This document shows, piece by piece, positions 8,691-15,212 of a stretch of DNA of 21,865 bases (position 1 is its first letter; each line of letters starts with the position of its first letter). A program made the position numbers and the translations under genes. The stretch is from RI-92 sp040235555 (GTDB lineage: Bacteria > Pseudomonadota > Gammaproteobacteria > UBA6429 > Thiohalophilaceae), in the NCBI GenBank assembly GCA_040235555.1, contig JBECKZ010000092.1, positions 1 to 21,865 on the forward strand. The letters run 5' to 3'. Under the pieces are notes generated by a model, which saw only the letters and a program-made list of their open reading frames with translations, searched no databases and had not been told where the DNA came from.

Positions 8691-10124
8691 TTAAAGAGAA
8701 GCCTGTATCTGAATCTCTGTCATCATGCCACCGAGGTTCTCAGCATCATTTGCCAGCTTGTCCAGGTTCTTGGTATAAAAAAAGAATGTCTGACCTACCG
8801 CCATACCCGTTGTGTCGATGATCACATCCGCAGACTGACCGCCACCGATCGTGATGGAGTTGGTCTTGTAGTACATGTTGTTGCCATCGTCATCACGCAG
8901 CAGGCGCGCGTCGAGTCCCACAACTTCCATCGGCAGACCATTCACACCCACGGTATAGATATTCGTTACGGTCAGGTTGGATATGCGCAGCAGGATCCGC
9001 TGGCCCGGGGTTGCTCTAATAACGGTGTTTATCGGTTGGGAATACTGCGTCCTGCCGAGTTCATCCACCGTGGACATCGTGGCGGTACTCTTCGTATCCG
9101 GATAACCGCGACCGTTCAGCAGGAAGTAGCGATCGCGCATTTTCGCGAACGGCAGGGCCTGGGTGTTGAAGCTGGCATCATGGAAGTCCGGGTCGAACGA
9201 ACCCAACTGGATCGGCACTTCGACGTCGTAACGAGTGGAACCGTCACCATCATCGTAGGCGTATTTGGTAACACCCGGTACGTGATCAATCTCGCCACCA
9301 TTGGCAATGCTAGGGCAAGTCGCGCCTGGCAGATTATGTCTCGGGTCAGCTGCCGGTAGTGCCTCGAGCATCTCACAACGATCCTGACGCGGACGCACAA
9401 ACAGGTTACCGAGCATGCCCATCTGCATGTGCTCAGTCGCCTCGACGTGGCAGTGATACATGTAGGTACCGGCATCCTTCGGCTGGTAGTAATAGGTCAG
9501 CGTCGCGCCCATGTTGATCGCAATGGAGGCATCCGGCAGACCGTCGAAGATGGCCGAGGCGTTCGGGAAGCCGTGGAAGTGGACGGTATGCGGATCGAAC
9601 AGGTCGGGGCGCTGGATCATGCCGGTGTTCGTCAGGTTGAGGAAGTATTCGTCATCCTCGCTCATCACAATGGTCGGGGCAGGCGCGTTCGCGGCAAAGG
9701 TGCCCTGTTCCATTACCCAGGACGGATAGTTACCGCTCGCGATATCCGGTGCCGTGGTGGGGAGTTCCACACCGTCCACGACTTCGTGGGACAGACTGCT
9801 GACGGTCTCGCCAGGCGCCGCGACCCGATTGAATCCGAAGATGTACAGACGCTTACCAAGACCCGAAGCATCCTTATCGTCAGCCATGGTGGTAATACCA
9901 TCGCCGGCGGTGAGGTGGTCGCATTTGATCCTGCTACCGTCATCGTTCGCTTGCCTAACATAGATATCTTCAGCATCAGTGCTGCCGACATTATCAGGTA
10001 TAGCCGGATGATTTGCAGTCTCCTCAGGACACTGCCAGAAAATGCTGCTGTCCTCAGCACTCGCAAACGGCACGAACAACATACAGATTGCTGCAGCAGC
10101 GAATCCTCGGGTTATGATTTTCAT
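8691..10124 (-). CDS. Multicopper-oxidase-like subunit with complete type 1 copper site in domain 1
   Basis: I place the start at 10124 (477 residues) rather than 10178. An AAGGGGG ribosome site lies five bases upstream, and the signal peptide then begins directly at MKIITRG and ends in ASA|ED. Domain 1 carries HTVHFHG (H179, H182, H184) and HCHVEATEHMQMGM (H224, C225, H226, H232, M237). Together these give a full type 1 copper set (H179, C225, H232, M237) and four trinuclear-site histidines. Five residues, not the usual three, separate HCH from the next histidine. Domain 2 (about 325-477) keeps the fold markers LLNG and PGQRILLRI but has no histidine motif: where HxxHxH is expected it reads NIYTVGVNG, and near the end NDAENLGGMM replaces HCHxxxHxxxGM. 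By itself it therefore lacks half of the trinuclear centre. It is the first gene of the operon. The expected activity is one-electron substrate oxidation coupled to O2 reduction in the periplasm or outside the cell; the substrate is unknown. Confidence 0.88.
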   Translation of the reverse strand: MKIITRGFAAAAICMLFVPFASAEDSSIFWQCPEETANHPAIPDNVGSTDAEDIYVRQANDDGSRIKCDHLTAGDGITTMADDKDASGLGKRLYIFGFNRVAAPGETVSSLSHEVVDGVELPTTAPDIASGNYPSWVMEQGTFAANAPAPTIVMSEDDEYFLNLTNTGMIQRPDLFDPHTVHFHGFPNASAIFDGLPDASIAINMGATLTYYYQPKDAGTYMYHCHVEATEHMQMGMLGNLFVRPRQDRCEMLEALPAADPRHNLPGATCPSIANGGEIDHVPGVTKYAYDDGDGSTRYDVEVPIQLGSFDPDFHDASFNTQALPFAKMRDRYFLLNGRGYPDTKSTATMSTVDELGRTQYSQPINTVIRATPGQRILLRISNLTVTNIYTVGVNGLPMEVVGLDARLLRDDDGNNMYYKTNSITIGGGQSADVIIDTTGMAVGQTFFFYTKNLDKLANDAENLGGMMTEIQIQASL

Positions 10125-10210
10125 CGAATCCCCCTTCGACTTTGGTTGATACGGTGGAATGCTAGATTTCCGCGACAAAATGCCGCACTTCCCTGCTTGA
10201 GAAATTAATT

Positions 10211-10278
10211 CAAAACCGCGGTTTTGCGTCTAAGGGGAATACTGTAGATCGGAGGTAGGAAATGCCTACACTTAGACG
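10211..10278. promoter_or_regulatory. Clustered palindromes in the oxidase operon leader (candidate operators)
   Basis: Three dyads lie within 68 bp. CAAAACCGCGGTTTTG at 10211-10226 is a perfect 16-bp palindrome. CGTCTAAG (10227-10234) and CTTAGACG (10271-10278) form perfect 8-bp inverted arms that start directly after it. Between them, GTAGG (10255-10259) and CCTAC (10265-10269) form a 5-bp dyad with a 5-bp spacer. Their position, about 90-150 bp upstream of the first oxidase gene, suits binding sites for a dimeric regulator or a folded mRNA leader. The binding protein is not known; the adjacent LuxR-type regulator is one candidate. Confidence 0.5.
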
Positions 10279-10311
10279 AGATAAGTGAGTACTAAAGTAA
10301 TTCGTTTATGC

Positions 10312-10338
10312 ATTATCTTTAATATATAAGGGATACAA
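10312..10338 (-). promoter_or_regulatory. Weak candidate sigma-70 promoter for the oxidase operon
   Basis: On the minus strand TTGTAT (10338-10333) could be a -35 box and GATAAT (10317-10312) a -10 box, separated by 15 bp. The spacer is short, so the assignment is tentative. If correct, the transcript would begin with a leader of roughly 180 nt carrying the palindromes at 10211-10278. Confidence 0.25.
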
Positions 10339-10513
10339 CACTGCATTGCATTCAAACCAATAAATACAATTAGTTGATGATCGAAATTACAGCTTCGGGT
10401 AAAAAGCTTATTTGATAAATTTCTGATGCCAGGTTTACTTGACTGAATAAATATATTATTGTCATGGGTAATACCAATAACTAGATAATGAATACCTCAT
10501 GGGGCTCGCGACA

Positions 10514-11179
10514 ATGCACATATCACATGAGATCATGATCATTGATGACCACGCCATGTTCCGTGCAGGTATCCGTGCATTACTGGAATCCCAGGACAAC
10601 CTGCATATCGTCGGTGAAGCATCCGATGGCCTGGACGGTCTGCACCAGGCAACCCGGATGCAACCCCATCTGATTATTACCGACCTATCCATGCCCAACC
10701 TGAACGGGACCGAGGCCATTGCGGCGATTAAAAAACGTATCCCTAACGCCAAGATCCTGGTGTTAACTGTGCACAAGGTGGAAGAATACATCCATGCTGC
10801 ACTAAAGGCCGGGGCAGATGGCTACATCCTCAAGGATGATTCCCAGGATGACCTGATCACGGCTATCCAGCAGGTCCTTGCCGGTAAAACCTATCTGAGT
10901 CCCAGTATTTGCAAGAACGTGGTCAATGGTTATCTCAATCCACAATCTGACAAGACTGCGATGCTCAAACCCGGCCGCGAGTCACTCACCATGCGCGAGT
11001 TACAGATCCTGAAACTGATAGCCGAAGGTAACAAGAATAAACAGATAGCAGCATTGTTATCGATCAGCAGCAAAACCGTGGAAAAACACCGTTCCAACCT
11101 GATGAAAAAGCTGGACCTGCATGACATCAGCAGCATCACTGCCTACGCCATCAAGAACGGAATTGTGCTAACAGCTTGA
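10514..11179 (+). CDS. NarL/LuxR-family two-component response regulator
   Basis: The 221-residue protein has a receiver domain followed by a LuxR-type helix-turn-helix DNA-binding domain, the standard length for the NarL/FixJ family. Counting from the chosen start, the acidic pair is D11-D12 (IIDDH), the phosphoacceptor is D57 (TDLSMP), the switch threonine is T85 (VLT) and the conserved lysine is K107 (LKDD). The C-terminal domain (about 156-220) reads LTMRELQILKLIAEG then KQIAALLSISSKTVEKH, typical of this family. The start at 10514 is preferred over the in-frame ATG at 10499 because GGGG precedes it, but the evidence is thin. The gene diverges from the oxidase operon and runs tail-to-tail into the histidine kinase gene, overlapping it by 12 bp. 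The two are probably partners. Confidence 0.92.
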   Translation: MHISHEIMIIDDHAMFRAGIRALLESQDNLHIVGEASDGLDGLHQATRMQPHLIITDLSMPNLNGTEAIAAIKKRIPNAKILVLTVHKVEEYIHAALKAGADGYILKDDSQDDLITAIQQVLAGKTYLSPSICKNVVNGYLNPQSDKTAMLKPGRESLTMRELQILKLIAEGNKNKQIAALLSISSKTVEKHRSNLMKKLDLHDISSITAYAIKNGIVLTA

Positions 11180-13315
11180 CACGAGTTCACTCGGCCAACG
11201 AATATTGATAATTGTACCATTCGGTACGCTATCAAATATCCGAAAACTACCACCGCTCAATTCCACCCGTTCCTGCATACTGTTTATTCCCATACCCCGT
11301 GTATTGCCTGCACGCTGCCCCTGACATACTCCGATACCATTATCCGTAATACTCAGACCAATAAATTCATCGATCTTTTGCAGGTTAATTATGACTGTAT
11401 CGGCGTTGGCGTGTTTGACGATATTATTAAGGGCTTCTTGCAATATCCGGTAAATCACGATTTTGCGATCTTCCGAGATATCCTCTTCTTCCAGGTAAAT
11501 CTCTTTTTCGATTTTAATATCCCGGTAGGTCTCCTCGAACTGGCGACAAAACCAGTTAATCGTCGAGATTATCCCCAGGTCATCCAGAATTGAAGGACGC
11601 AGATCCATGGCCATGCGTCTGGCATCGTCGATCGTTTGCCGAATCTGGGTAATCGATTTTGTGAGTATCTCGCCTGTTTTGCTGTCAAGTTCGCCTTGCC
11701 TGTCCCGAACCAGTTCTTCCATAGAGTACTTAATCGCACTTAGCGATTGCCCTAGTCCGTCATGTAATTCCATGGCAAGACGCTTACGTTCGTTTTCCTG
11801 CGCATTTAATAATTGACTGGACAGTTTTTGCAGGCGTTCTTCGGAACGTCGCAGCGATAATTCGATGTTCTTTTGTGGCGTAACATCAAATATATTTACA
11901 ATGATTGTATTTTCTGGAAAGGCATTCAGGTACTCCATCTTCACCTCAAGCCACAATGGATTACTGATGCCATCCATGGCCTTGAGGATAACAATATCCG
12001 TGGATTCGCCGTTCAGGGCTTCCAGATCGGCAAACAGGGACAGGAGCTTTCCCCGTTCCTCGGTATCGAACAGGTTTACCAGCACCGTGTTAATCAGATC
12101 CGACTTGCGGTATTTGAATATCTTACAGAAACGATCGTTGCAGAATTGAATACGCCCACTGTTCAACAGGCACACCGCCGCCAGCGTGTTATTAAATAGC
12201 TGAATATATTTTGACTCGGATTTGAGCAAGGCAATTTTATTCTGCCTGTGTTCTTCCAGCTCCCTTGTCAATTTCCGGTTCACCTCTTCCAGCTGACTGT
12301 TACGTTCCCTGATCGTATCTTCCAGTTCGGTATTGTATTTTTTCAGTTTTTCTTCGGCATGCTTGCTCTGGGTAATATCCTCAACCACTAGCACCGCGTA
12401 GCCTTTATGAAATTTTCGTTTCGTCTCATTGTTATTGAAGGTGCGCAGGGAAAACCGGAAGATTTTTTTGGTCTGGGTATTTTCCGTTTCCCAGGCGATA
12501 TGCCCAAACTGAGGCAGATTTTCCCAGATTTCCTCCCAACTATTGAGTATGTCCGTAGTCCCATCCGGTATGATTTTGCTGATAAGATTCTCCACACTGT
12601 TATGGATGTGTGAATTGACTGTACCTAATTCCCAGTGCTCTACCGTCATGTTGACCCGGATGATCTCCGCTTCTTCGCTCAGCACCACCACCAGTTGGTT
12701 CAAGGCATCTACTGTTCCCTCCCAGACTCGCTTGGCCTCGATGATGTGACGGGCGTTCTTGATATCAAAATTCGGCATCAACTCCAGGGATTGCAAAAAC
12801 AGGGCAATCACGCTGGCCATTGATTTCACAAAAAGAATTTTGGCCGCACTCAGATCATACGTGATACCAGTACAAACAACGGCAAGAATACCGCGAGGAC
12901 CATCTTCACATTCAATGGGAACACTGATACCGGTCATGATAGGGTAACCACCAAGTAGATGACTGACTAACTCTCTGTCACCCTCGTCCTCTTCCGTAAT
13001 GACGGACACTTCTTCTGTCAGGATTGATAATGCATCCAGGCGTGATCCGCTCAGCGCTTCGCTGAACGAGCTGTCGTCTTTAATACCTTTTATTCCACCG
13101 GCATGTCCCGAACCAATGATTTCACCAAAAAACGCACAATCCGCATGCAGGATCTCACGAATAAACTGGAAGGTACGGTGGAGAATATCGTCAGAATTCA
13201 GGCCATGGCCACTAAATGTGTCTTCCGAAAATTGCTTGAGCTTGTTCAGATAAATCGTTGCCGATACTTCATCGCTAGAATGAAGATTTTGTTCTTTGTC
13301 TTTGATTCCAGGCAT
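11168..13315 (-). CDS. Soluble sensor histidine kinase, GAF-PAS-PAS-HisKA_3-HATPase
   Basis: The 715-residue kinase has no signal peptide or transmembrane segment, so it should sense a cytoplasmic signal. An N-terminal GAF-like domain spans about 23-178, a first PAS-like domain about 194-318, a coiled coil about 318-365 and a second PAS domain about 366-485. The NarX/DegS-type dimerization and phosphotransfer domain follows, with ERKRLAMELHDGLGQS and the phosphoacceptor H518. The ATPase domain shows the N box (EALNN, N630-N631), DNGIG (658-662) and GMG (674-676). GGGGA lies seven bases before the start. This HisKA_3 class normally pairs with NarL-type regulators such as the one encoded next door. 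The ligand of the GAF and PAS domains cannot be read from sequence; no haem-binding or Cys-cluster motif is obvious. Confidence 0.92.
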   Translation of the reverse strand: MPGIKDKEQNLHSSDEVSATIYLNKLKQFSEDTFSGHGLNSDDILHRTFQFIREILHADCAFFGEIIGSGHAGGIKGIKDDSSFSEALSGSRLDALSILTEEVSVITEEDEGDRELVSHLLGGYPIMTGISVPIECEDGPRGILAVVCTGITYDLSAAKILFVKSMASVIALFLQSLELMPNFDIKNARHIIEAKRVWEGTVDALNQLVVVLSEEAEIIRVNMTVEHWELGTVNSHIHNSVENLISKIIPDGTTDILNSWEEIWENLPQFGHIAWETENTQTKKIFRFSLRTFNNNETKRKFHKGYAVLVVEDITQSKHAEEKLKKYNTELEDTIRERNSQLEEVNRKLTRELEEHRQNKIALLKSESKYIQLFNNTLAAVCLLNSGRIQFCNDRFCKIFKYRKSDLINTVLVNLFDTEERGKLLSLFADLEALNGESTDIVILKAMDGISNPLWLEVKMEYLNAFPENTIIVNIFDVTPQKNIELSLRRSEERLQKLSSQLLNAQENERKRLAMELHDGLGQSLSAIKYSMEELVRDRQGELDSKTGEILTKSITQIRQTIDDARRMAMDLRPSILDDLGIISTINWFCRQFEETYRDIKIEKEIYLEEEDISEDRKIVIYRILQEALNNIVKHANADTVIINLQKIDEFIGLSITDNGIGVCQGQRAGNTRGMGINSMQERVELSGGSFRIFDSVPNGTIINIRWPSELVSSC

Positions 13316-13379
13316 ATGTCATTCCCCAGTGACAATGTCCACCTCGAGCTGGTGAACCCGGATCGGCAATGTTGATAAA

Positions 13380-13422
13380 ACCGTAATATAAAACATTATA
13401 TACGGTATAAAAGGTAGGTAAA
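13380..13422 (-). promoter_or_regulatory. Promoter of the histidine kinase gene with an overlapping inverted repeat
   Basis: On the minus strand TTTACC (13422-13417) and TATAAT (13400-13395) are separated by 16 bp, giving a consensus -10 and an acceptable -35. The arms ACCGTA (13380-13385) and TACGGT (13401-13406) flank the -10 box as a perfect 6-bp inverted repeat with a 15-bp spacer. A protein bound there would cover the -10 element, so repression or autoregulation is possible. The ATG of the kinase lies about 80 bp downstream. Confidence 0.55.
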
Positions 13423-13519
13423 GGCTGTATAACAGTTAACACCCGTTCGGTGTGTCTTTAGCGAAAGCCAGTCTGGAACCGCAGCTAAGGGTCCTCCCCG
13501 ATCAGGCATCATGAAGTAT
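13423..13519 (-). other. Intergenic region after btuF with weak hairpins
   Basis: This stretch lies after the BtuF-like gene and before the kinase promoter. ACACC/GGTGT arms (13439-13453) form a 5-bp hairpin, and GGAACC (13475-13480) faces GGGTCC (13489-13494). Neither is followed by a strong T-tract on the minus strand, so a factor-independent terminator for the btuF transcript is only a weak possibility. Confidence 0.3.
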
Positions 13520-14416
13520 TCAGTGCAACGTTTGTAGATTCTGTCTGGCCTGCTCCGCTTGCCGACACAGGACTTCTGCCCCCTTGAGGATGCGCGGGGT
13601 ATCCCGCTGCATCAGGTCGGCATCGATGTAAAACAGATTGTTTGCACGCACGGCGGTGATTTGCGGCCAGGCCCGCCAGCCTGACAGGTTTTTCGCCTGC
13701 ATTTTCTCTGAACCACCACTAATAATTATTTGCGGATTTCTGGCGATGACGGCTTCGGTACTGACAACCGGTGCAAGAACCGGAGCATTGGCAAAAACAT
13801 TGCGTACACCACACATGCGCATAACATCGCTGATAATGTGACTGCCGTTAATCGTGTAGATCGGCTTATGCCAAATCTGATAAAAGCCGGTGAGTACCTT
13901 GCGGTGTGCATAGCGTTTTCGCAAGTTACGGATTTGTGCCTGCATATGTTGCGCGATTTGTTGCGCCCTCTCCCTGACGCCAATTAATACGCCAAGTTTA
14001 ATCAAGGTGGTGGCAATATCACGCAATTTTTTGGGTTCGCTACGGTAGACCGGTATGCCGAGTCGCTCGATAGCGGCAAGTTGTTGCGGGTTATTGCCAC
14101 TTTGCCAGCCCAACACGAGATCCGGATGGTATGCCATAAGCGCTTCCAGATTGAGACTGGCACTACTGCCAATGCGGGGGATGTCTTTGGCTGCACTCGG
14201 GTAATTACTGAACTGTACCGTGGCCACGACGCGATCACCCACACCCAGGTCAAACAGCAACTCGGTAAGATTCGGTGCCAACGTAATAATGCGTGATGCC
14301 GGTTTTTGTAAAGAAATGATCTTGCCAGAGTCGTCCTTGACTTCGACCGCAAGCACATTGGTAACAGCCAGCCAGAGCAACAAGCCTATACTGATCCATT
14401 GCACTCGCGATGGCAT
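13520..14416 (-). CDS. btuF: BtuF-like cobalamin (or corrinoid/siderophore) ABC transporter substrate-binding protein
   Basis: The 298-residue protein has a signal peptide at about 1-23 (VLA|VEV) and one periplasmic-binding-protein type III fold. Typical family features are RIITLAPNLTELLFDLGVGD near the N-terminus, IPRIGSSASLNLEALMAYHPDLVL in the middle, and YQIWHKPIYTINGSHIISDVM around 179-199, the tract usual in cobalamin-binding members. It should capture vitamin B12 in the periplasm for an ABC importer, but no btuC/btuD or TonB receptor gene is in the window. Its ATG abuts the TAA of the upstream cobC-like gene with no spacing, so translation is probably coupled. The pairing with a cobC homologue supports corrinoid rather than siderophore binding. 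Confidence 0.82.
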   Translation of the reverse strand: MPSRVQWISIGLLLWLAVTNVLAVEVKDDSGKIISLQKPASRIITLAPNLTELLFDLGVGDRVVATVQFSNYPSAAKDIPRIGSSASLNLEALMAYHPDLVLGWQSGNNPQQLAAIERLGIPVYRSEPKKLRDIATTLIKLGVLIGVRERAQQIAQHMQAQIRNLRKRYAHRKVLTGFYQIWHKPIYTINGSHIISDVMRMCGVRNVFANAPVLAPVVSTEAVIARNPQIIISGGSEKMQAKNLSGWRAWPQITAVRANNLFYIDADLMQRDTPRILKGAEVLCRQAEQARQNLQTLH

Positions 14417-15016
14417 TTACAATTGGCCACCATGAAATAGCAGCCGCGGGAACCACTGTCCCTCAAACAGTTCCAGTTCAATCCGGGTAATACTGGCATT
14501 GCTGACCTGGATACGAAACACATGCTGCATCGGGATCGCCAGCAGGTACAGTAAAGAAGCACGTATCACACCGGCGTGACAAACAACCAGAAGATGCTGA
14601 TCGGTATGCTGTGCCAGCATGTCCTGCCAGGCCTGACGCACGCGATCACAGAAGGCCTGCATTGGTTCGGCACCGTGCGGACGGTGCGCCACTGGGTCCT
14701 GCCAGAAGCGATGCAGAATTTCAGGATCACTTGCCTTGACCTCAGCGGCAGTTTTGCCTTCCCATTCGCCAAAACCGATTTCCATGTAGCGTGGTTCTGT
14801 CTGTAGTGGCAGTTGATGGCGTTGCGCCAGTTCCTGCGCGAACTCACTACAGCGTAATAACGGCGAGGTGATAATCCGATCCCAGGGGTGATGATCGCCA
14901 ACGGCTTCACGCATCTGCCACCAACCCTTGTCGCTGAGCGGGTCATCGATCTGACCACGGTATTTGCGACCGCCTACCGGCTCGCCATGACGAATGAGAT
15001 CAACAATGGTAGTCAT
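14417..15016 (-). CDS. cobC: Histidine phosphatase superfamily protein, probable alpha-ribazole phosphatase
   Basis: This 199-residue protein belongs to the phosphoglycerate-mutase-like histidine phosphatases. The signature LIRHGEP holds the catalytic H10, R9 and R55 (SPLLR) should bind phosphate, E79 lies in the MEIGFGEWEG tract, and H147 is the second catalytic histidine (CHAGVIR). The GFGEWEG tract is typical of CobC-type members, which remove the 5'-phosphate of alpha-ribazole phosphate or of cobalamin phosphate late in B12 assembly. The directly following btuF-like gene supports that role. No good ribosome site precedes the ATG, so the start is by homology: it places RHG at residues 9-11, as usual. 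Another phosphomonoester substrate remains possible. Confidence 0.78.
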   Translation of the reverse strand: MTTIVDLIRHGEPVGGRKYRGQIDDPLSDKGWWQMREAVGDHHPWDRIITSPLLRCSEFAQELAQRHQLPLQTEPRYMEIGFGEWEGKTAAEVKASDPEILHRFWQDPVAHRPHGAEPMQAFCDRVRQAWQDMLAQHTDQHLLVVCHAGVIRASLLYLLAIPMQHVFRIQVSNASITRIELELFEGQWFPRLLFHGGQL

Positions 15017-15077
15017 ACGTAAGAAAGGTAAATCTTAAAATAATGTCTTATTACGAATAATCATACTGATTAAACCT

Positions 15078-15206
15078 ATCTCACAATGTTGCGAGCGCAG
15101 GCGAGACAAGGTAAAAATGAACGAGAAAGCGGAGTTGACACATTAGTCAAAGAGTATTTTGAGTTCATTTTTAACGCCGTATCGCCAAGCGCAGCAGTTG
15201 TGAGAT
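15078..15206. repeat. 129-bp imperfect palindrome, possible MITE-like or dispersed repeat
   Basis: The outer arms ATCTCACAA (15078-15086) and TTGTGAGAT (15198-15206) are perfect inverted repeats. Further in, TAAAAATGAAC (15112-15122) matches GTTCATTTTTA (15163-15173) perfectly over 11 bp. The apex has TTGAC (15135-15139) facing GTCAA (15146-15150). Between these blocks the arms stay partly complementary, for example around GCGAGACAAGG and CGCCGTATCGCC. The whole could fold into one long hairpin. It fills most of the gap between the ampE-like and cobC-like genes and begins 7 bp after the ampE stop. It carries no ORF. It may be a non-autonomous mobile repeat, or serve as an mRNA-end structure for ampE. 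Confidence 0.65.
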
Positions 15207-15212
15207 GTATTT

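Larger units (their letters stand above)
10125..10513. other. AT-rich divergent intergenic region, oxidase operon / response regulator
   Basis: This 389-bp non-coding stretch separates the leftward oxidase operon from the rightward response regulator. The part next to the oxidase genes holds a perfect palindrome and nested inverted repeats (10211-10278). The part next to the regulator holds the small dyad ATGGGTA-A-TACCAAT (10464-10478), whose core is GGTA-A-TACC, 35 bp before the chosen regulator start. TTGACT at 10439-10444 resembles a -35 box, but no good -10 lies at the right distance. No ORF with a ribosome site was found here. Confidence 0.6.

Noticed and set aside
10178..10178. Upstream ATG giving an 18-residue N-terminal extension of the first oxidase subunit
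   Set aside because: The extension would bury the signal peptide behind a charged, proline-containing tail, while the ATG at 10124 has a strong ribosome site and starts directly with a standard signal peptide.
9429..10208. Plus-strand frame of 259 codons
   Set aside because: It lies antisense to the first oxidase subunit and has no recognisable motif.
10464..10478. NarL-type heptamer pair upstream of the response regulator
   Set aside because: The two heptamers face in the opposite sense to the known NarL 7-2-7 arrangement and are one base apart, so I do not call a NarL site; the dyad is only noted in the intergenic entry.
13439..13500. Resemblance to a cyclic-di-GMP-I (GEMM) riboswitch on the plus strand (GCGAAAGCC followed by GCAGCTAAGGGTCC)
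   Set aside because: The GNRA-capped stem and the full core after it do not align well, and the downstream plus-strand sequence is antisense to btuF with no gene to control. A covariance-model search would settle it.
15078..15206. The palindrome as a CRISPR repeat or attachment site
   Set aside because: There is only one copy with inverted rather than direct repeats, no spacers, and no integrase or tRNA nearby.
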